Assembly: GCA_963545485.1 (NCBI GenBank)
Contig: CAUUJG010000005.1
Coordinates: forward strand, 14,350 to 78,349
Origin: CAUTUX01 sp963545485
Lineage (GTDB): Bacteria > Bacillota > Clostridia > Christensenellales > CAG-917
DNA: 64,000 nt
Direction: 5' to 3'
The translations under genes and the position numbers were made by a program. The notes under the pieces are model-generated. The model saw nothing but the letters and a program-made list of their open reading frames with translations, ran no database searches and was not told where the DNA came from. Positions 33,353-43,600 of the stretch are shown in pieces; position 1 is the first letter of the stretch, and each line of letters begins with the position of its first letter.

Positions 33353-35572
33353 TTAAAAATTATTATCGATAAAGAATGCTACTTTTTTTGTAGTCTCATC
33401 CTTACCCATTAATAACTGTTCAACTGTGTACTGTGACACTCCAATGTACTTCTTTGCCAACCTATCCGACTTAATCATAGGTCCCAACAGCTGACATTTT
33501 ACATTTTCGTCATTCTTCTCATATATAACACTTTTGCTACTTCTGTATAGATTGCATTTTGTCTCATAAGTCATTTCACATTCTAATTTATTATCTTTAA
33601 AATATCTTTTTCTAAACGCTGTTGTTCTAACTTCGGCTGTTACTAAAACTGTTTTCTTAATCTTGATATCTGTTTTCAGCAACTTAATAACCACATCGTT
33701 AAATATACCATATCCATATATATGAGCTATATGAGTATACCCCTTTGAATTTAAATAATCTCTTATTTCAGTTGCACTGTTCTCATGAGAAATATAATTT
33801 GAAGTATTTTCTCCAAATCCCCTGAATAATGGAATTATAATATGATATTCGTCTCTCAAACTCTTTACTAAACATGACTGTTCATTTAAATTCGCAAAAC
33901 TCGGATGACATAATATAATATGTTTTTTTGAACATATACCAAATTCTTTAAATGCTATCGTCTTACTTTCATCGTTTCTTTTTCTTTCAACATATAGTGA
34001 AGATTTTTCTATTATATCTCCAAATGCAGTATATTTGTCTTTTTTTATTTTTACTAATGCTTGTTTGACAATATTGAACTCATCCTCTATCGACTTCTTT
34101 ACATCTGGTTTTATCTTTCTGTTTGTTACATACGAAATCACAAACAACATTAATGTAGATAAAAGAAATCCTGGGATCAATTCATATACTTGCCATATTC
34201 CTCCAAGTCGTGATAATCCATATTTAAACACTACGGTGGTAACCACTCCGGTTATAATTGATGCCACTGCTCCATACTTGTTAATCTTTTTTGAATAGAG
34301 TGAAAATAAAATTACAGGACCAAATGAAGCACCAAGTCCTCCCCATGCATACTTAACTAATTCAAATATTGAACTATGTTCGTTGAGTGCTATTAAAAAT
34401 GCAACTATAGCCAAAAGAATAATTAACAACCTTCCAAGTCTTATCATTTTTTTATCACTTACTTCTTTACCATTCTTTTGCTTAATTTCGTAATATATAT
34501 CATTCACAACAGCACTAGAGGCAACTAGTAACTGACTGTCTGCCGTTGACATAACCGCTGCAATAGTTGCTGATATAATTACTCCTGCAAAAATCGGATG
34601 AAGCAATTTTGATGAAAGGTCTATAAAAATTCTTTCCGGATTATCTGATGATTTAATATATCCAAAAGCCATTATGCCCATAATAATTGTAGCTAACACA
34701 GATATGGTCACCCATACTGACGCTATTAATATTGATGACTTTGTCTTCCTCGAATCTTTAATTGCCATAAACCGAACAAGGACATGAGGCATACCAAAAT
34801 AACCAAGCCCCCACGCAAGACCTGTAACAACGGTCATCCAACTGAATTCATCTCCATGTCTTGGAATTATTGAAAATGCTTTTACCAACGATTCTTTCGT
34901 CTGTATTTTTTGTACGGGATCCATTCCTGCTAAAGCTATAATAGGAACAGTAACGATCGCAAAGAACATCAACAATCCTTGAAAAAGATCTGTCCAACTT
35001 GCAGCAAGAAATCCACCAAGCATAACATATGATGTTATCACTGTTACACCAATAACTAACGCTATTTTATAATCAATCCCAAATAGATTTTTAAACAACA
35101 CAGCACTCGCAGAAAACATAGATGCTGCATAGACTGTAAAGAAAATACACAATGCAAATGCTGATACAATTTTCAACAAACCTGAGTTTTCTTTAAATCT
35201 ATTTTTTAAATAACTTGATATTGTCTTTGCATCTCCAGATACCTGGGTATATACTCTCAACCTTTTCGCTACTAAAAGCCAATTCACCATAGTACCAATC
35301 AATACCCCTAATGCGGTCCATATTGCCTCTTTTGTCCTTCCTATATTTGTAAGCATTCCCGCATATGCAAGCCCTGGTAATCCCATAAGCATCCATCCAC
35401 TCATATCAGATGCTTCTGCCGATAACGCTGTCACCCATGGATTAAGTTTTCTTTCACCTAATACAAAATCATCATTTGATATTTTCTTTCGATAAAATAT
35501 AAATCCGACTACCAACATTGCAGCCATGTAAACAATTAATACAACTAAATTTATAATTTTATCTTTTGTCAT
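33353..35572 (-). CDS. Sodium:solute symporter (PutP-like) fused to a hydrolase-like domain
   Basis: 739 residues, well beyond the ~500 of PutP. Residues 1-~480 form the SSS fold with about 13 membrane segments and PutP motifs: ASDMSGWMLMGLPGLAY near 55, GDAKTISSYLKNRF, and SWTDLFQG. From ~530 a soluble alpha/beta domain (KHIILCHPSFANLNEQSCLV...IIIPLFRGFGEN...HIAHIYGYGIFNDVVIKLL) resembles an alpha/beta hydrolase core. The usual nucleophile Ser of the G-x-S-x-G turn is replaced (GYGIFN). So the tail is probably a binding or regulatory domain. Good AAAGGA site. Sits 30 bp upstream of the GlpA-like gene. Confidence 0.85.
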   Translation of the reverse strand: MTKDKIINLVVLIVYMAAMLVVGFIFYRKKISNDDFVLGERKLNPWVTALSAEASDMSGWMLMGLPGLAYAGMLTNIGRTKEAIWTALGVLIGTMVNWLLVAKRLRVYTQVSGDAKTISSYLKNRFKENSGLLKIVSAFALCIFFTVYAASMFSASAVLFKNLFGIDYKIALVIGVTVITSYVMLGGFLAASWTDLFQGLLMFFAIVTVPIIALAGMDPVQKIQTKESLVKAFSIIPRHGDEFSWMTVVTGLAWGLGYFGMPHVLVRFMAIKDSRKTKSSILIASVWVTISVLATIIMGIMAFGYIKSSDNPERIFIDLSSKLLHPIFAGVIISATIAAVMSTADSQLLVASSAVVNDIYYEIKQKNGKEVSDKKMIRLGRLLIILLAIVAFLIALNEHSSIFELVKYAWGGLGASFGPVILFSLYSKKINKYGAVASIITGVVTTVVFKYGLSRLGGIWQVYELIPGFLLSTLMLFVISYVTNRKIKPDVKKSIEDEFNIVKQALVKIKKDKYTAFGDIIEKSSLYVERKRNDESKTIAFKEFGICSKKHIILCHPSFANLNEQSCLVKSLRDEYHIIIPLFRGFGENTSNYISHENSATEIRDYLNSKGYTHIAHIYGYGIFNDVVIKLLKTDIKIKKTVLVTAEVRTTAFRKRYFKDNKLECEMTYETKCNLYRSSKSVIYEKNDENVKCQLLGPMIKSDRLAKKYIGVSQYTVEQLLMGKDETTKKVAFFIDNNF

Positions 35573-35637
35573 TATTCCTTTAATAAAAATGCGAGCTCAA
35601 TTTATAAACTGACTTTATTCTATGATACAACTACAAT

Positions 35638-36591
35638 TTAATCAGATACTGAATATAAAAATGCCGCTCCTATTATGCCTGCATCATTCTTAAGTTCTGA
35701 AGTTACAACTTTTACTTCTGGAACATATCCCTTAGCAAATTTATGTTCATCAATATACTTTTGAATAGAGTCGGTCAACCTTTTGCCTTCATTTGAAATC
35801 GCTCCACCAATAATAATATACTCGGGAACAAATAAAGTATGTAATGTCAATGCCCCAATAGCAACATACTTTAAAAATTGCTCTATTATTTGTGTGCCCA
35901 GAGGATCGCCTTCTCGTTCCGCTATAAATGCCGTTCTTCCAGTTCCCTTACCCTCTGTAACTTTTGCAAGAATACTATCTGGATTTTTGTCAATCACTGC
36001 TTGTGTCTGCTTTGAAAGTGCTCGTATTGATGCGTATGATTCAAAATGTCCTTTCTCTCCGCAACCACATGTTTCGCCATCTACATCAATTATCATATGA
36101 CCGCCTTCCGAACCAAGGCTTCCTCTACCCTTTAAAGGTCTACCACTTGAGATTATCCCAGTCCCTATACCAGTACCTATCGTTATAAGAACACAATCTT
36201 CACTACCACTCGCTACACCAAACTTTGATTCCGCAAGAACTGCACAATTTGCATCATTGCTAACAAATATATTGTTATATTTCAATATATTTTTCAGTTT
36301 TTCAACCAAATTGATTTTAACCAGATTTATATTGCAACAATACTCAACTGTCCCATGTGAATCATCGCACAATCCAGGTATGCCAATACCTATCGATTTA
36401 AGATCAGAAATTTTAAGTTTCCCTTCTTTTAAGGTTTCTTTTATTAAATTTGCTATATCTTTAATTATATTTTCACAAGATTCATGTGCTCTTGTAGAAG
36501 CAACTTTCTTAAGTATAATTTTCCCATCAAGATCTACTATGCCAGCTTTAATACTCATTCCACCGACATCAACACCAAGACTATACATCAA
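35638..36591 (-). CDS. ROK family sugar kinase (glucokinase-like)
   Basis: 317 residues. Opens with LGVDVGGMSIKAGIVD (ATP phosphate loop), has GIGIPG, FVSNDANCAVLAE (catalytic Asp), ITIGTGIGTGIISSG, and the ROK zinc motif with CGCGEKGHFE. Phosphorylates glucose or a related sugar with ATP in the cytoplasm. Overlaps the aldo/keto reductase gene by 4 bp; last gene of the ppx-maf-mreB-like-akr-rok set. Confidence 0.93.
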   Translation of the reverse strand: MMYSLGVDVGGMSIKAGIVDLDGKIILKKVASTRAHESCENIIKDIANLIKETLKEGKLKISDLKSIGIGIPGLCDDSHGTVEYCCNINLVKINLVEKLKNILKYNNIFVSNDANCAVLAESKFGVASGSEDCVLITIGTGIGTGIISSGRPLKGRGSLGSEGGHMIIDVDGETCGCGEKGHFESYASIRALSKQTQAVIDKNPDSILAKVTEGKGTGRTAFIAEREGDPLGTQIIEQFLKYVAIGALTLHTLFVPEYIIIGGAISNEGKRLTDSIQKYIDEHKFAKGYVPEVKVVTSELKNDAGIIGAAFLYSVSD

Positions 36592-37427
36592 AACTCCGCT
36601 GTATCCGGATGCGACCCGTACGCATTTCCTGAATACTTATCCAATTTATTTATTTCATCAACCGTTAGCTTAAAATCAAATATATTTATATTTTCAGCTA
36701 TTCTTTCTTTGTGTACTGATTTAGGTAACGGAACTGTTCCTTTATCAATACAATATCGTATTAACACTTGAGCCTCTGTCTTCCCATACTTTTTTGCTAT
36801 ATCAAAGATTAATTTTTTCTTAAACTCGTTACCCCTAGCAATTGGAGCCCATGCTTGTACAATTAACTTATTCTTCATTGACAAATCAACAGCCTCCTCT
36901 TGAATATATCCAACATGAAATTCAATTTGATTAACCATAGGTTTTACTTCACATTCACTAAGTAATGCTTGCAAATGGTGTGGCAAAGAATTACATACAC
37001 CGATTGCCTTTATAACCCCTTCTTTATATAATTTTTCAAATGCTCTCCATGTATCCAGCAATTTTGTAGGAAACTCCTTTCTGAATGGAAATGGTGCTGG
37101 CCAGTGAACTAAATACAAATCTACATAATCTGTGCCAAGCTTCTTTAAAGATCCAGCAAATGCCTTCAATGTATTATCATATCCTTGATGTGAGTTCCAT
37201 ACTTTAGTTGTTAAAAAGAGCTCTTTTCTATCAATTCCGGAGCGTCTAATCCCTTCTTTTACTCCATTTTCATTTTGATAAAATTCAGCCGTATCAATCT
37301 GTCTATACCCGCACTCTATTGCAATTTTTACTGACTCTGCACACACATCTCCATCTGGCGTTAAATATGTTCCAAATCCTATTTCTGGCATTTTATATCC
37401 ATTAGCTAGAACTTTATTTCCAATCAT
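36588..37427 (-). CDS. Aldo/keto reductase
   Basis: 279 residues, typical. PEIGFGTYLTPDG, the catalytic Asp-Tyr region (RQIDTAEFYQNENGVKEGI), Lys (FLTTKVWNSHQG), His (YLVHWPAPFPF) and the C-terminal NADPH motif (VPLPKSVHKERIAEN) are all seen. NADPH-dependent reduction of an aldehyde or keto sugar; substrate not predictable. Overlaps both neighbours by 4 bp. Confidence 0.93.
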   Translation of the reverse strand: MIGNKVLANGYKMPEIGFGTYLTPDGDVCAESVKIAIECGYRQIDTAEFYQNENGVKEGIRRSGIDRKELFLTTKVWNSHQGYDNTLKAFAGSLKKLGTDYVDLYLVHWPAPFPFRKEFPTKLLDTWRAFEKLYKEGVIKAIGVCNSLPHHLQALLSECEVKPMVNQIEFHVGYIQEEAVDLSMKNKLIVQAWAPIARGNEFKKKLIFDIAKKYGKTEAQVLIRYCIDKGTVPLPKSVHKERIAENINIFDFKLTVDEINKLDKYSGNAYGSHPDTAEF

Positions 37428-38434
37428 ATTATTTTAACCCCCAACATTTGTGAAAGAACCTTTTTATTATTGAAAAACTTTGTACCTCCAAGAACGGTTG
37501 CATTGTCAATATCATTTAATAACGATATTTTTAATTCAAGTGCTTTCTGAAAATATTCGATCAACCCCGGAATTTTAACAGAATTTCCGGTTAAGAATAT
37601 TCCTTTTCTAGAAATTTCTGAGGCAAGCTCTGGTGCTGTTTCAGATATTACCAACATCACAACCTCTATAATGTCATTAATTCTTGGAATAACTGCCTCT
37701 CTCATAAATTTTGCCGTCATTGTTAATGTTTTAATCTCACCACTCGTTCCACCACCGGTTATTGGATATGAACCATCATCATTTAAATATAAAGATAAGG
37801 CTGTTTTCTTTAATGTTTCTATTGTTGTGTTGCCAATCTTCACTCCATACTGAATGTTTGCTTTATCTATAATTGCCTGATTGAACGCATCTCCTGCAAT
37901 ATTTAGCGTATATCCATTAACAATACCTCTATTAGTTACAGCACAAACCTCTGTCTTCCCTCCACCAATATCAACAAATAATCCTCCTATCGTTTCTGCT
38001 TCTGCTAATAACGAGATTGGAGACTCAACAACAATTATTTCCTTTATTCCAGCTTTAAAAAAACATTTTTCTACAATTCTTCTTTCTGAATTGCTCATTG
38101 CGGATGTTATAGATATGATTGCTTTGATTGTAGGCATCATTACTTTTCGGTTATATATTTTTCTTAAAAAAAACTTAACAAGTTTTATAAATATTTCTTC
38201 GTTTACGATAATACCTTCTTTAACAGGTTCTACAATATTGACTCCGCCCATTGACTTACTAATAATACTAACTGCTGAAAATCCGGCTTCAACTATTTCG
38301 TTTTTATTTTTTACTTTTTGGACTATTGCCACACATGGTTCACATAACAAAAGCCCTGAACCTCTCTGTGCAACTCTGAATGTCTTACTCCCCAAATCAA
38401 TGGATAACTCTATCATATTTCCCCTTTTAGGCAT
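37424..38434 (-). CDS. MreB/Mbl-like rod-shape actin homologue
   Basis: 336 residues with the actin-fold pattern: IDLGSKTFRVA (phosphate 1), GLLLCEPCVAIV, the VVESPISLLAEA-type helix, VDIGGGKTEVCAV (phosphate 2) and GIFLTGNSVKIPGL (adenosine). The order is that of MreB. ELSIDLGSKTF and the overall divergence suggest a second, specialised MreB (Mbl-like) rather than the main one. Forms membrane-bound filaments that guide wall synthesis. GAGGGG-like site; the start may be the second Met (MIELSIDLGSK), 18 bp in. Confidence 0.85.
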   Translation of the reverse strand: MPKRGNMIELSIDLGSKTFRVAQRGSGLLLCEPCVAIVQKVKNKNEIVEAGFSAVSIISKSMGGVNIVEPVKEGIIVNEEIFIKLVKFFLRKIYNRKVMMPTIKAIISITSAMSNSERRIVEKCFFKAGIKEIIVVESPISLLAEAETIGGLFVDIGGGKTEVCAVTNRGIVNGYTLNIAGDAFNQAIIDKANIQYGVKIGNTTIETLKKTALSLYLNDDGSYPITGGGTSGEIKTLTMTAKFMREAVIPRINDIIEVVMLVISETAPELASEISRKGIFLTGNSVKIPGLIEYFQKALELKISLLNDIDNATVLGGTKFFNNKKVLSQMLGVKII

Positions 38435-38435
38435 T

Positions 38436-38990
38436 CTAATCGGCTAATTTTATCATTTTTGCCAATTTTTCTTTTGGTAATCCAACTATATTTGTATAAC
38501 TACCTATATACTTTTCAACTACTGCACCATCCTGTATTCCATAACTGCCAGCTTTATCCAATGGCTGATATTTTTCTATATATTCATCGATCATCTTAGT
38601 ATTCATTCTCTTTAGCTTAACTCTTGAGCATTTAGTGAATGAAATGGTTTTTTTATCACTGAATATCCATACTCCAGTATATACTTTATGCCACCTGCCC
38701 GACAATTCTTTAAGTATCCTAAATGCATCTTCCCCATCTCTTGGTTTTGTATATACTTTATCTTTATATACAATCGTGTCGGCAGATATGACAATGCTAT
38801 TCTTATTCTCCTTGTACACTTCAATTCCCTTTTTATACGCAATATCGAGAACCATTTTTCTAGGTCCGATTGCTTTAGTCTTTTCTTCTGTCGGAATTAC
38901 CTTTTTTTCAAAATTAATACCAAGATCATGAAGAATCTCTGCCCGCCTTGGAGAATTAGAAGCAAGTATAATATTTTTAGAGAATTTCAA
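38436..38990 (-). CDS. maf: Maf family nucleotide pyrophosphatase
   Basis: About 185 residues. IILASNSPRRAEIL with the conserved S-x-R-R, VIPTEE, VISADTIVYKDKVYTKP (catalytic Asp) and GSYGIQDGAVVEKYIGSYTNIVGLP are the Maf signatures. Hydrolyses non-canonical nucleoside triphosphates; historically linked to septum formation. Start uncertain: TTG at 38990 has GGGAAAGGG just upstream and little overlap with the ppx-like gene; ATG at 39008 or 39020 lack sites and overlap more. Confidence 0.92.
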   Translation of the reverse strand: MKFSKNIILASNSPRRAEILHDLGINFEKKVIPTEEKTKAIGPRKMVLDIAYKKGIEVYKENKNSIVISADTIVYKDKVYTKPRDGEDAFRILKELSGRWHKVYTGVWIFSDKKTISFTKCSRVKLKRMNTKMIDEYIEKYQPLDKAGSYGIQDGAVVEKYIGSYTNIVGLPKEKLAKMIKLAD

Positions 38991-40500
38991 GCCCTTTCCC
39001 AAATGCATTTTTAAAATCATTGGATGTAGTTAAGGCTGTCTTTATCTCAATCGAGCAATCTGCACCTTCTTTTTGCTCTGTCTTAATTATTACACTGTCA
39101 CCAAGAACATCGCACGCCATATCTGTTATAACCTGACTCATACTTCTATCAAAAGCTTTTGCTATTCTCAAAAGCACATTTAGCTGCTTGATATACATGA
39201 TATCCGTCTCATTAATCAGTTCACGATATCTTATAATTTCTTCTTTTGATATTGCTTCAGTCTGATTCCCTTGCACAACAATTGCTGCCATAAGCATTTC
39301 TTTATGAGTAAGCCCATATATATTGCTGTTCAAAATAATATATCCGCTATGCAACTTATGATTATAAAATTTAATCCTCATTCCACTATCTGACAATAAA
39401 GCTGCAGTTCTCAATATCTTCTGACAATTTCTTGGCATTTTATGAAGAACCCTTATTTGTCTATACAACTGCATTGCCAAATCATATACATGTTCAGCAT
39501 GCTGAATATTTACATCAAAATATTTCATATGTGTATAAAGCGAATGTCCCAAAATGTCTGGTATCGGTCTTTCAAATACACTAGTTGATGCGTGTCTAAA
39601 CATAGCTCCTTCTCTTAAGCCACAACCACCTATTGTGATGTTGTTAAATGAGAAGTTTTTAAATAATGCATTCATAATCGACAAAGCTGATGGGAATATA
39701 TCTGCTCTTCCCTGTGACAATCCCTTGATCTGCATCGTACTATTTATGTCAAGTTTACTTATAGTTTCATGAATTGTTTTAAAATCATTCATTGACATTT
39801 CATAATTGTGAGTCATATTGATAGGATATCTTCTTATTAGTCTAGAAATTCTACCTAAATTTCTAAATGCACCACCTATTCCAATAAATGTTGCATCCTT
39901 ATCAACATTTTTAAGCCAATCTATTTTTGAGAATTCTTCTGCCATGAATTCTTCTATTTTACGATTTCGTTCAACAGGATCATCTATTCCCTTTACCATA
40001 TCTGTCATACTTACAGTTCCGTATGGAATTGATGCACTATTTATTAAACATCTGCGATTGTAATGAAAAAGCGTTGTGGAACCACCACCCATTTCCATAA
40101 CAAAACCTTTAGAAATATCCATTGAATTTATTACACCGTTGTAAATTAACATTGTGTGTTCTTCAACACTAAGAACTTTAATCTTAATTCCGCATGTCAT
40201 AGTAACTTCATCAAGAAAACTTTTCTGATTTTTAGCCCTACGCACTGCTGAGGTGGCATAGGCATAAATTCTATCCACTTTATTTGCTTCGCATAATTTT
40301 CTAAACATTGTGAGAGTTTTTATTGTCTGATCTATCCTGTGCGGTTTAATAAAACCATCTCCATTCCAATCCAGGTCCTGTCCCAAGCGGATATTTTCTT
40401 TCAGTTCATCAAACACGACAAAGAAACCACCTTCCAGAACATTTACGAGCACTAATCTTGCCGAATTCGAACCGATATCGATAATTCCTATTTTTTCCAT
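38977..40500 (-). CDS. Ppx/GppA phosphatase family protein with HD-like C-terminal region
   Basis: 507 residues. IGIIDIGSNSARLVLV, SVEEHTMLIYNGVINS, VMEMGGGSTTLFHY and TIGGCGLREGAMF are the exopolyphosphatase/guanosine pentaphosphatase motifs. The C-terminal ~200 residues are helical with HD-domain features (HAEHVYDLAMQLYRQ..., LLSDSGMRIKFYNHKLHSGYIIL). Degrades polyphosphate and/or pppGpp. First gene of the operon that ends with the ROK kinase. Confidence 0.9.
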   Translation of the reverse strand: MEKIGIIDIGSNSARLVLVNVLEGGFFVVFDELKENIRLGQDLDWNGDGFIKPHRIDQTIKTLTMFRKLCEANKVDRIYAYATSAVRRAKNQKSFLDEVTMTCGIKIKVLSVEEHTMLIYNGVINSMDISKGFVMEMGGGSTTLFHYNRRCLINSASIPYGTVSMTDMVKGIDDPVERNRKIEEFMAEEFSKIDWLKNVDKDATFIGIGGAFRNLGRISRLIRRYPINMTHNYEMSMNDFKTIHETISKLDINSTMQIKGLSQGRADIFPSALSIMNALFKNFSFNNITIGGCGLREGAMFRHASTSVFERPIPDILGHSLYTHMKYFDVNIQHAEHVYDLAMQLYRQIRVLHKMPRNCQKILRTAALLSDSGMRIKFYNHKLHSGYIILNSNIYGLTHKEMLMAAIVVQGNQTEAISKEEIIRYRELINETDIMYIKQLNVLLRIAKAFDRSMSQVITDMACDVLGDSVIIKTEQKEGADCSIEIKTALTTSNDFKNAFGKGLEIL

Positions 40501-40648
40501 CCTGTATTACTCCCTGTTCGCTAAAAGCCAACTGCATATATTTTAACAACTATGAATATAAATCACAATATGGAACTTTCTCTTTTTATTGCTTAAGATG
40601 TTTTTTTAGTTTATTATATATAAGTTAATTTAAATATATGGAGCTGAC

Positions 40649-43600
40649 ATGACAAAATTAAAATTTAAAAATGCTTTAAGATTTTTCTGTATAGTAGTTT
40701 CGGCACTTGTTATTTCTGCAATGATGTTCGTTGCTTGCACAAAAAAAACGAAACCTTCTCAGCAGACGAAACCTAACACTCCTGCCCAACAGGAAGAAAT
40801 GACCAAAGATCTAATTCTTCCGAACTCTGACTTTAAGGTTACAGAAGCCAAAGACAATAAGTACCCTGCAAATATTAAAAGCTGGTCAAAGAAAAACATC
40901 CGTGGAAATATTGAAAGCAAAATAAATGCCGGTGCTATAGAAACTGCTCCAGAGAAATACAAAGAACACTCAAAGTCATGGGGAGATGAAAAAGGAGATA
41001 ATTCTGAACTGTATTCAAAAATCAAAAGCAATTCTAATCTTCCTTCAAAACTCGCCATGATTCATACCCCTAAAGTTAAAAAAGAAGATGACAGTAAATA
41101 TGAAGGTGCCTCGGCTTATTCATTATCTAATGAATTTGAACTTGAAGGTGGATATTTATATAAATTTTCAATTGATGTAATGACTGATCAGTTGGAAGGC
41201 TATGAAGAAACAAATGACTATTACAAAGAAAAAGTAAAAAAGCCTGGTGCTTGGCTCTCATTAACAAACTCAACAAGATCAACTTTCAGGCACATAAATA
41301 CAAATGGAACATGGAAAACATACACATTCTATATGCAAGCTCCATCAAGCGATGCAAAATCAAAGCTAAAATTTGAAATGTCATTAGGTAACTTAGATCG
41401 ACCATCTTCATTTGAAAAAGGTTATCTCACATCTGGATATGCGTTCTTTGGAAATTTAAAGATAGAAAAAATTGCTAAAGACAAAATGTCTCAAGTTATG
41501 AATGAAGCAAAAGCATCGGATAAAGAGGTTACAAGAATTACAGATTTGCGTTTCCTTAATGGCGATTTCAAACACTATAACGATACATATATTTCTCAAG
41601 GTTCTGCTCCTGACTTTTTTACAACAAGACGTGGTACAGATAAGAATGATCCTAATCCTCCTGATGTTTCTGCCAGAAACCTTGTAATGGATTCAGATAA
41701 GTTCATACAAAGGTGGGATAACTTTGGTAACGATTTTTATTCTCCTGCAGGACCTACTGGAGTATTAAGAAAAAATTCTGCTCAATTCTCAGAATTATAT
41801 AAAGCTAATGACATTGTTAAAAATATGCCATCCGGAGTAGATGGTAGATACTACATCATGTCGCAGTCTCTTATGTCAGCACAAGAGCTACAAACCAAAA
41901 ATAAGATTGTACTTGAACCTCACAAAAAATACAGAATCTCAATGTGGTTATACACATACAATATTCACGGTGCTGGCGTTGACCTAGTTCTAAGAGGTGC
42001 AAATACAAAAGACATCGTAATTAAAGGCATATCAAAAAATCAAAGCAAATTTGACACTGTTAAAGAAGGATATCTTGATCCGGGTCGTGATCCGTTTGCA
42101 ACAGATGGTAGATCAAATGGTGGGTGGAAAGAATATATTTTTGAAATTGAATCAAATCTCTCTTATTCACAAGAATATACACTAGGGGTAGCTCTTGGTA
42201 GTGGCGGTCCTAAGGCTAATAAAGCAATTAAATACAATCATTTTACCAATGACGGTAAAATTGCAGAAAAAACATTGTATAACGGAAATGGAACATTTTC
42301 CTCCGGTTATGCTTTTGTTGCTGGCATGAAGTTTGAAACCATTGATTCTCTTTCAATTGCTCCAAACGCCACTGAAGATACAATAACTGGAAACTACTAT
42401 GTTGACGGTGATGATAAACAAAAAATCGCTGTAAGGTTGGAAAATACAAATACTAATACCAACACAAATCACAGCGACAACTTCTCCTATAATCTTGACG
42501 TAGATAATAAATTTGCGAAAGGAACAGAAGGGATTCCTGGTGGTTGGAAACTTAAAGAACCCAAAAATGAGAATGATGATTATTTGATTCAACCTTCATG
42601 GGCAAAGGCCGGTCTTGTGGATTTAAAAAATCCTACATACAATGATGAATTAAAAAAACAGCTCGGTGATACAAAACTCCCTGAACTTCCATTTGATACT
42701 CCAAACAATAAAGTAATGATGTTATCCATGAAGAATAACCAGTCATCTTTATTTATGGACACAAAAGATGGATTTGAACTTAACCCCCTATCATCAACAA
42801 GAGTGTCATTCTATATGCACACTGCACTAGCTGATAAAAATCTCAAAAATGCATATGTACAACTAATATCAAAAGACGAAAACGGAAAAGAAAAAGTTCT
42901 CTCTACTTTCAGTGATTTTAAAACTCATGACAAAAATAATTTTTATAATAACTGGCGTGAGATATCAATGTATATAAACAATACAAGCCGTAAAAAATTA
43001 AAATATTATCTCCGTGTCTCTTTGGGTAAAGCCGATAAACGTTTTGCTCATGCTGATTCAGCACTCGGCACAATGTTCTTCACGCAGCCTACATTTACAG
43101 ATATAAGCGAAAATGTATACTCAACTGTTTCTGCAAGTGGAGACGCAATTAAAAAATACGAAGATAAATCTTCTGTAAGAGAACAGATTTCAAACACTTC
43201 TTTTAATCAATTTGATAATAAAAATGGTCGTGCAGATATTGATGAAAATGGACACTTGAAAAACGGAACAGCTGATCCTAAAGGATGGGAGATTTCAGAT
43301 AAAACATTAAAAGATCCTAACCTTGTTAATGGTGTCGTTGAATATGAGAGAGATAGCTCTACTTATCCTGGAACAAATCCTGCTGTAAATAGATTCAAAA
43401 AGGGTCATAATATCGACAATGTCTTCGGTGCTGACAGTAATTTATTTGATAAACCTTATGCAGATGAAGATCTTGATACTAATCCAAAATACAGCGACAG
43501 CTATACATATGATGTAGATAAATATGGCTATAATGGACCTAATATGCTAGCGATGGGTAGCAAAAATGATTCAACAAAGTTTTCTTTTGGATATACTTCA

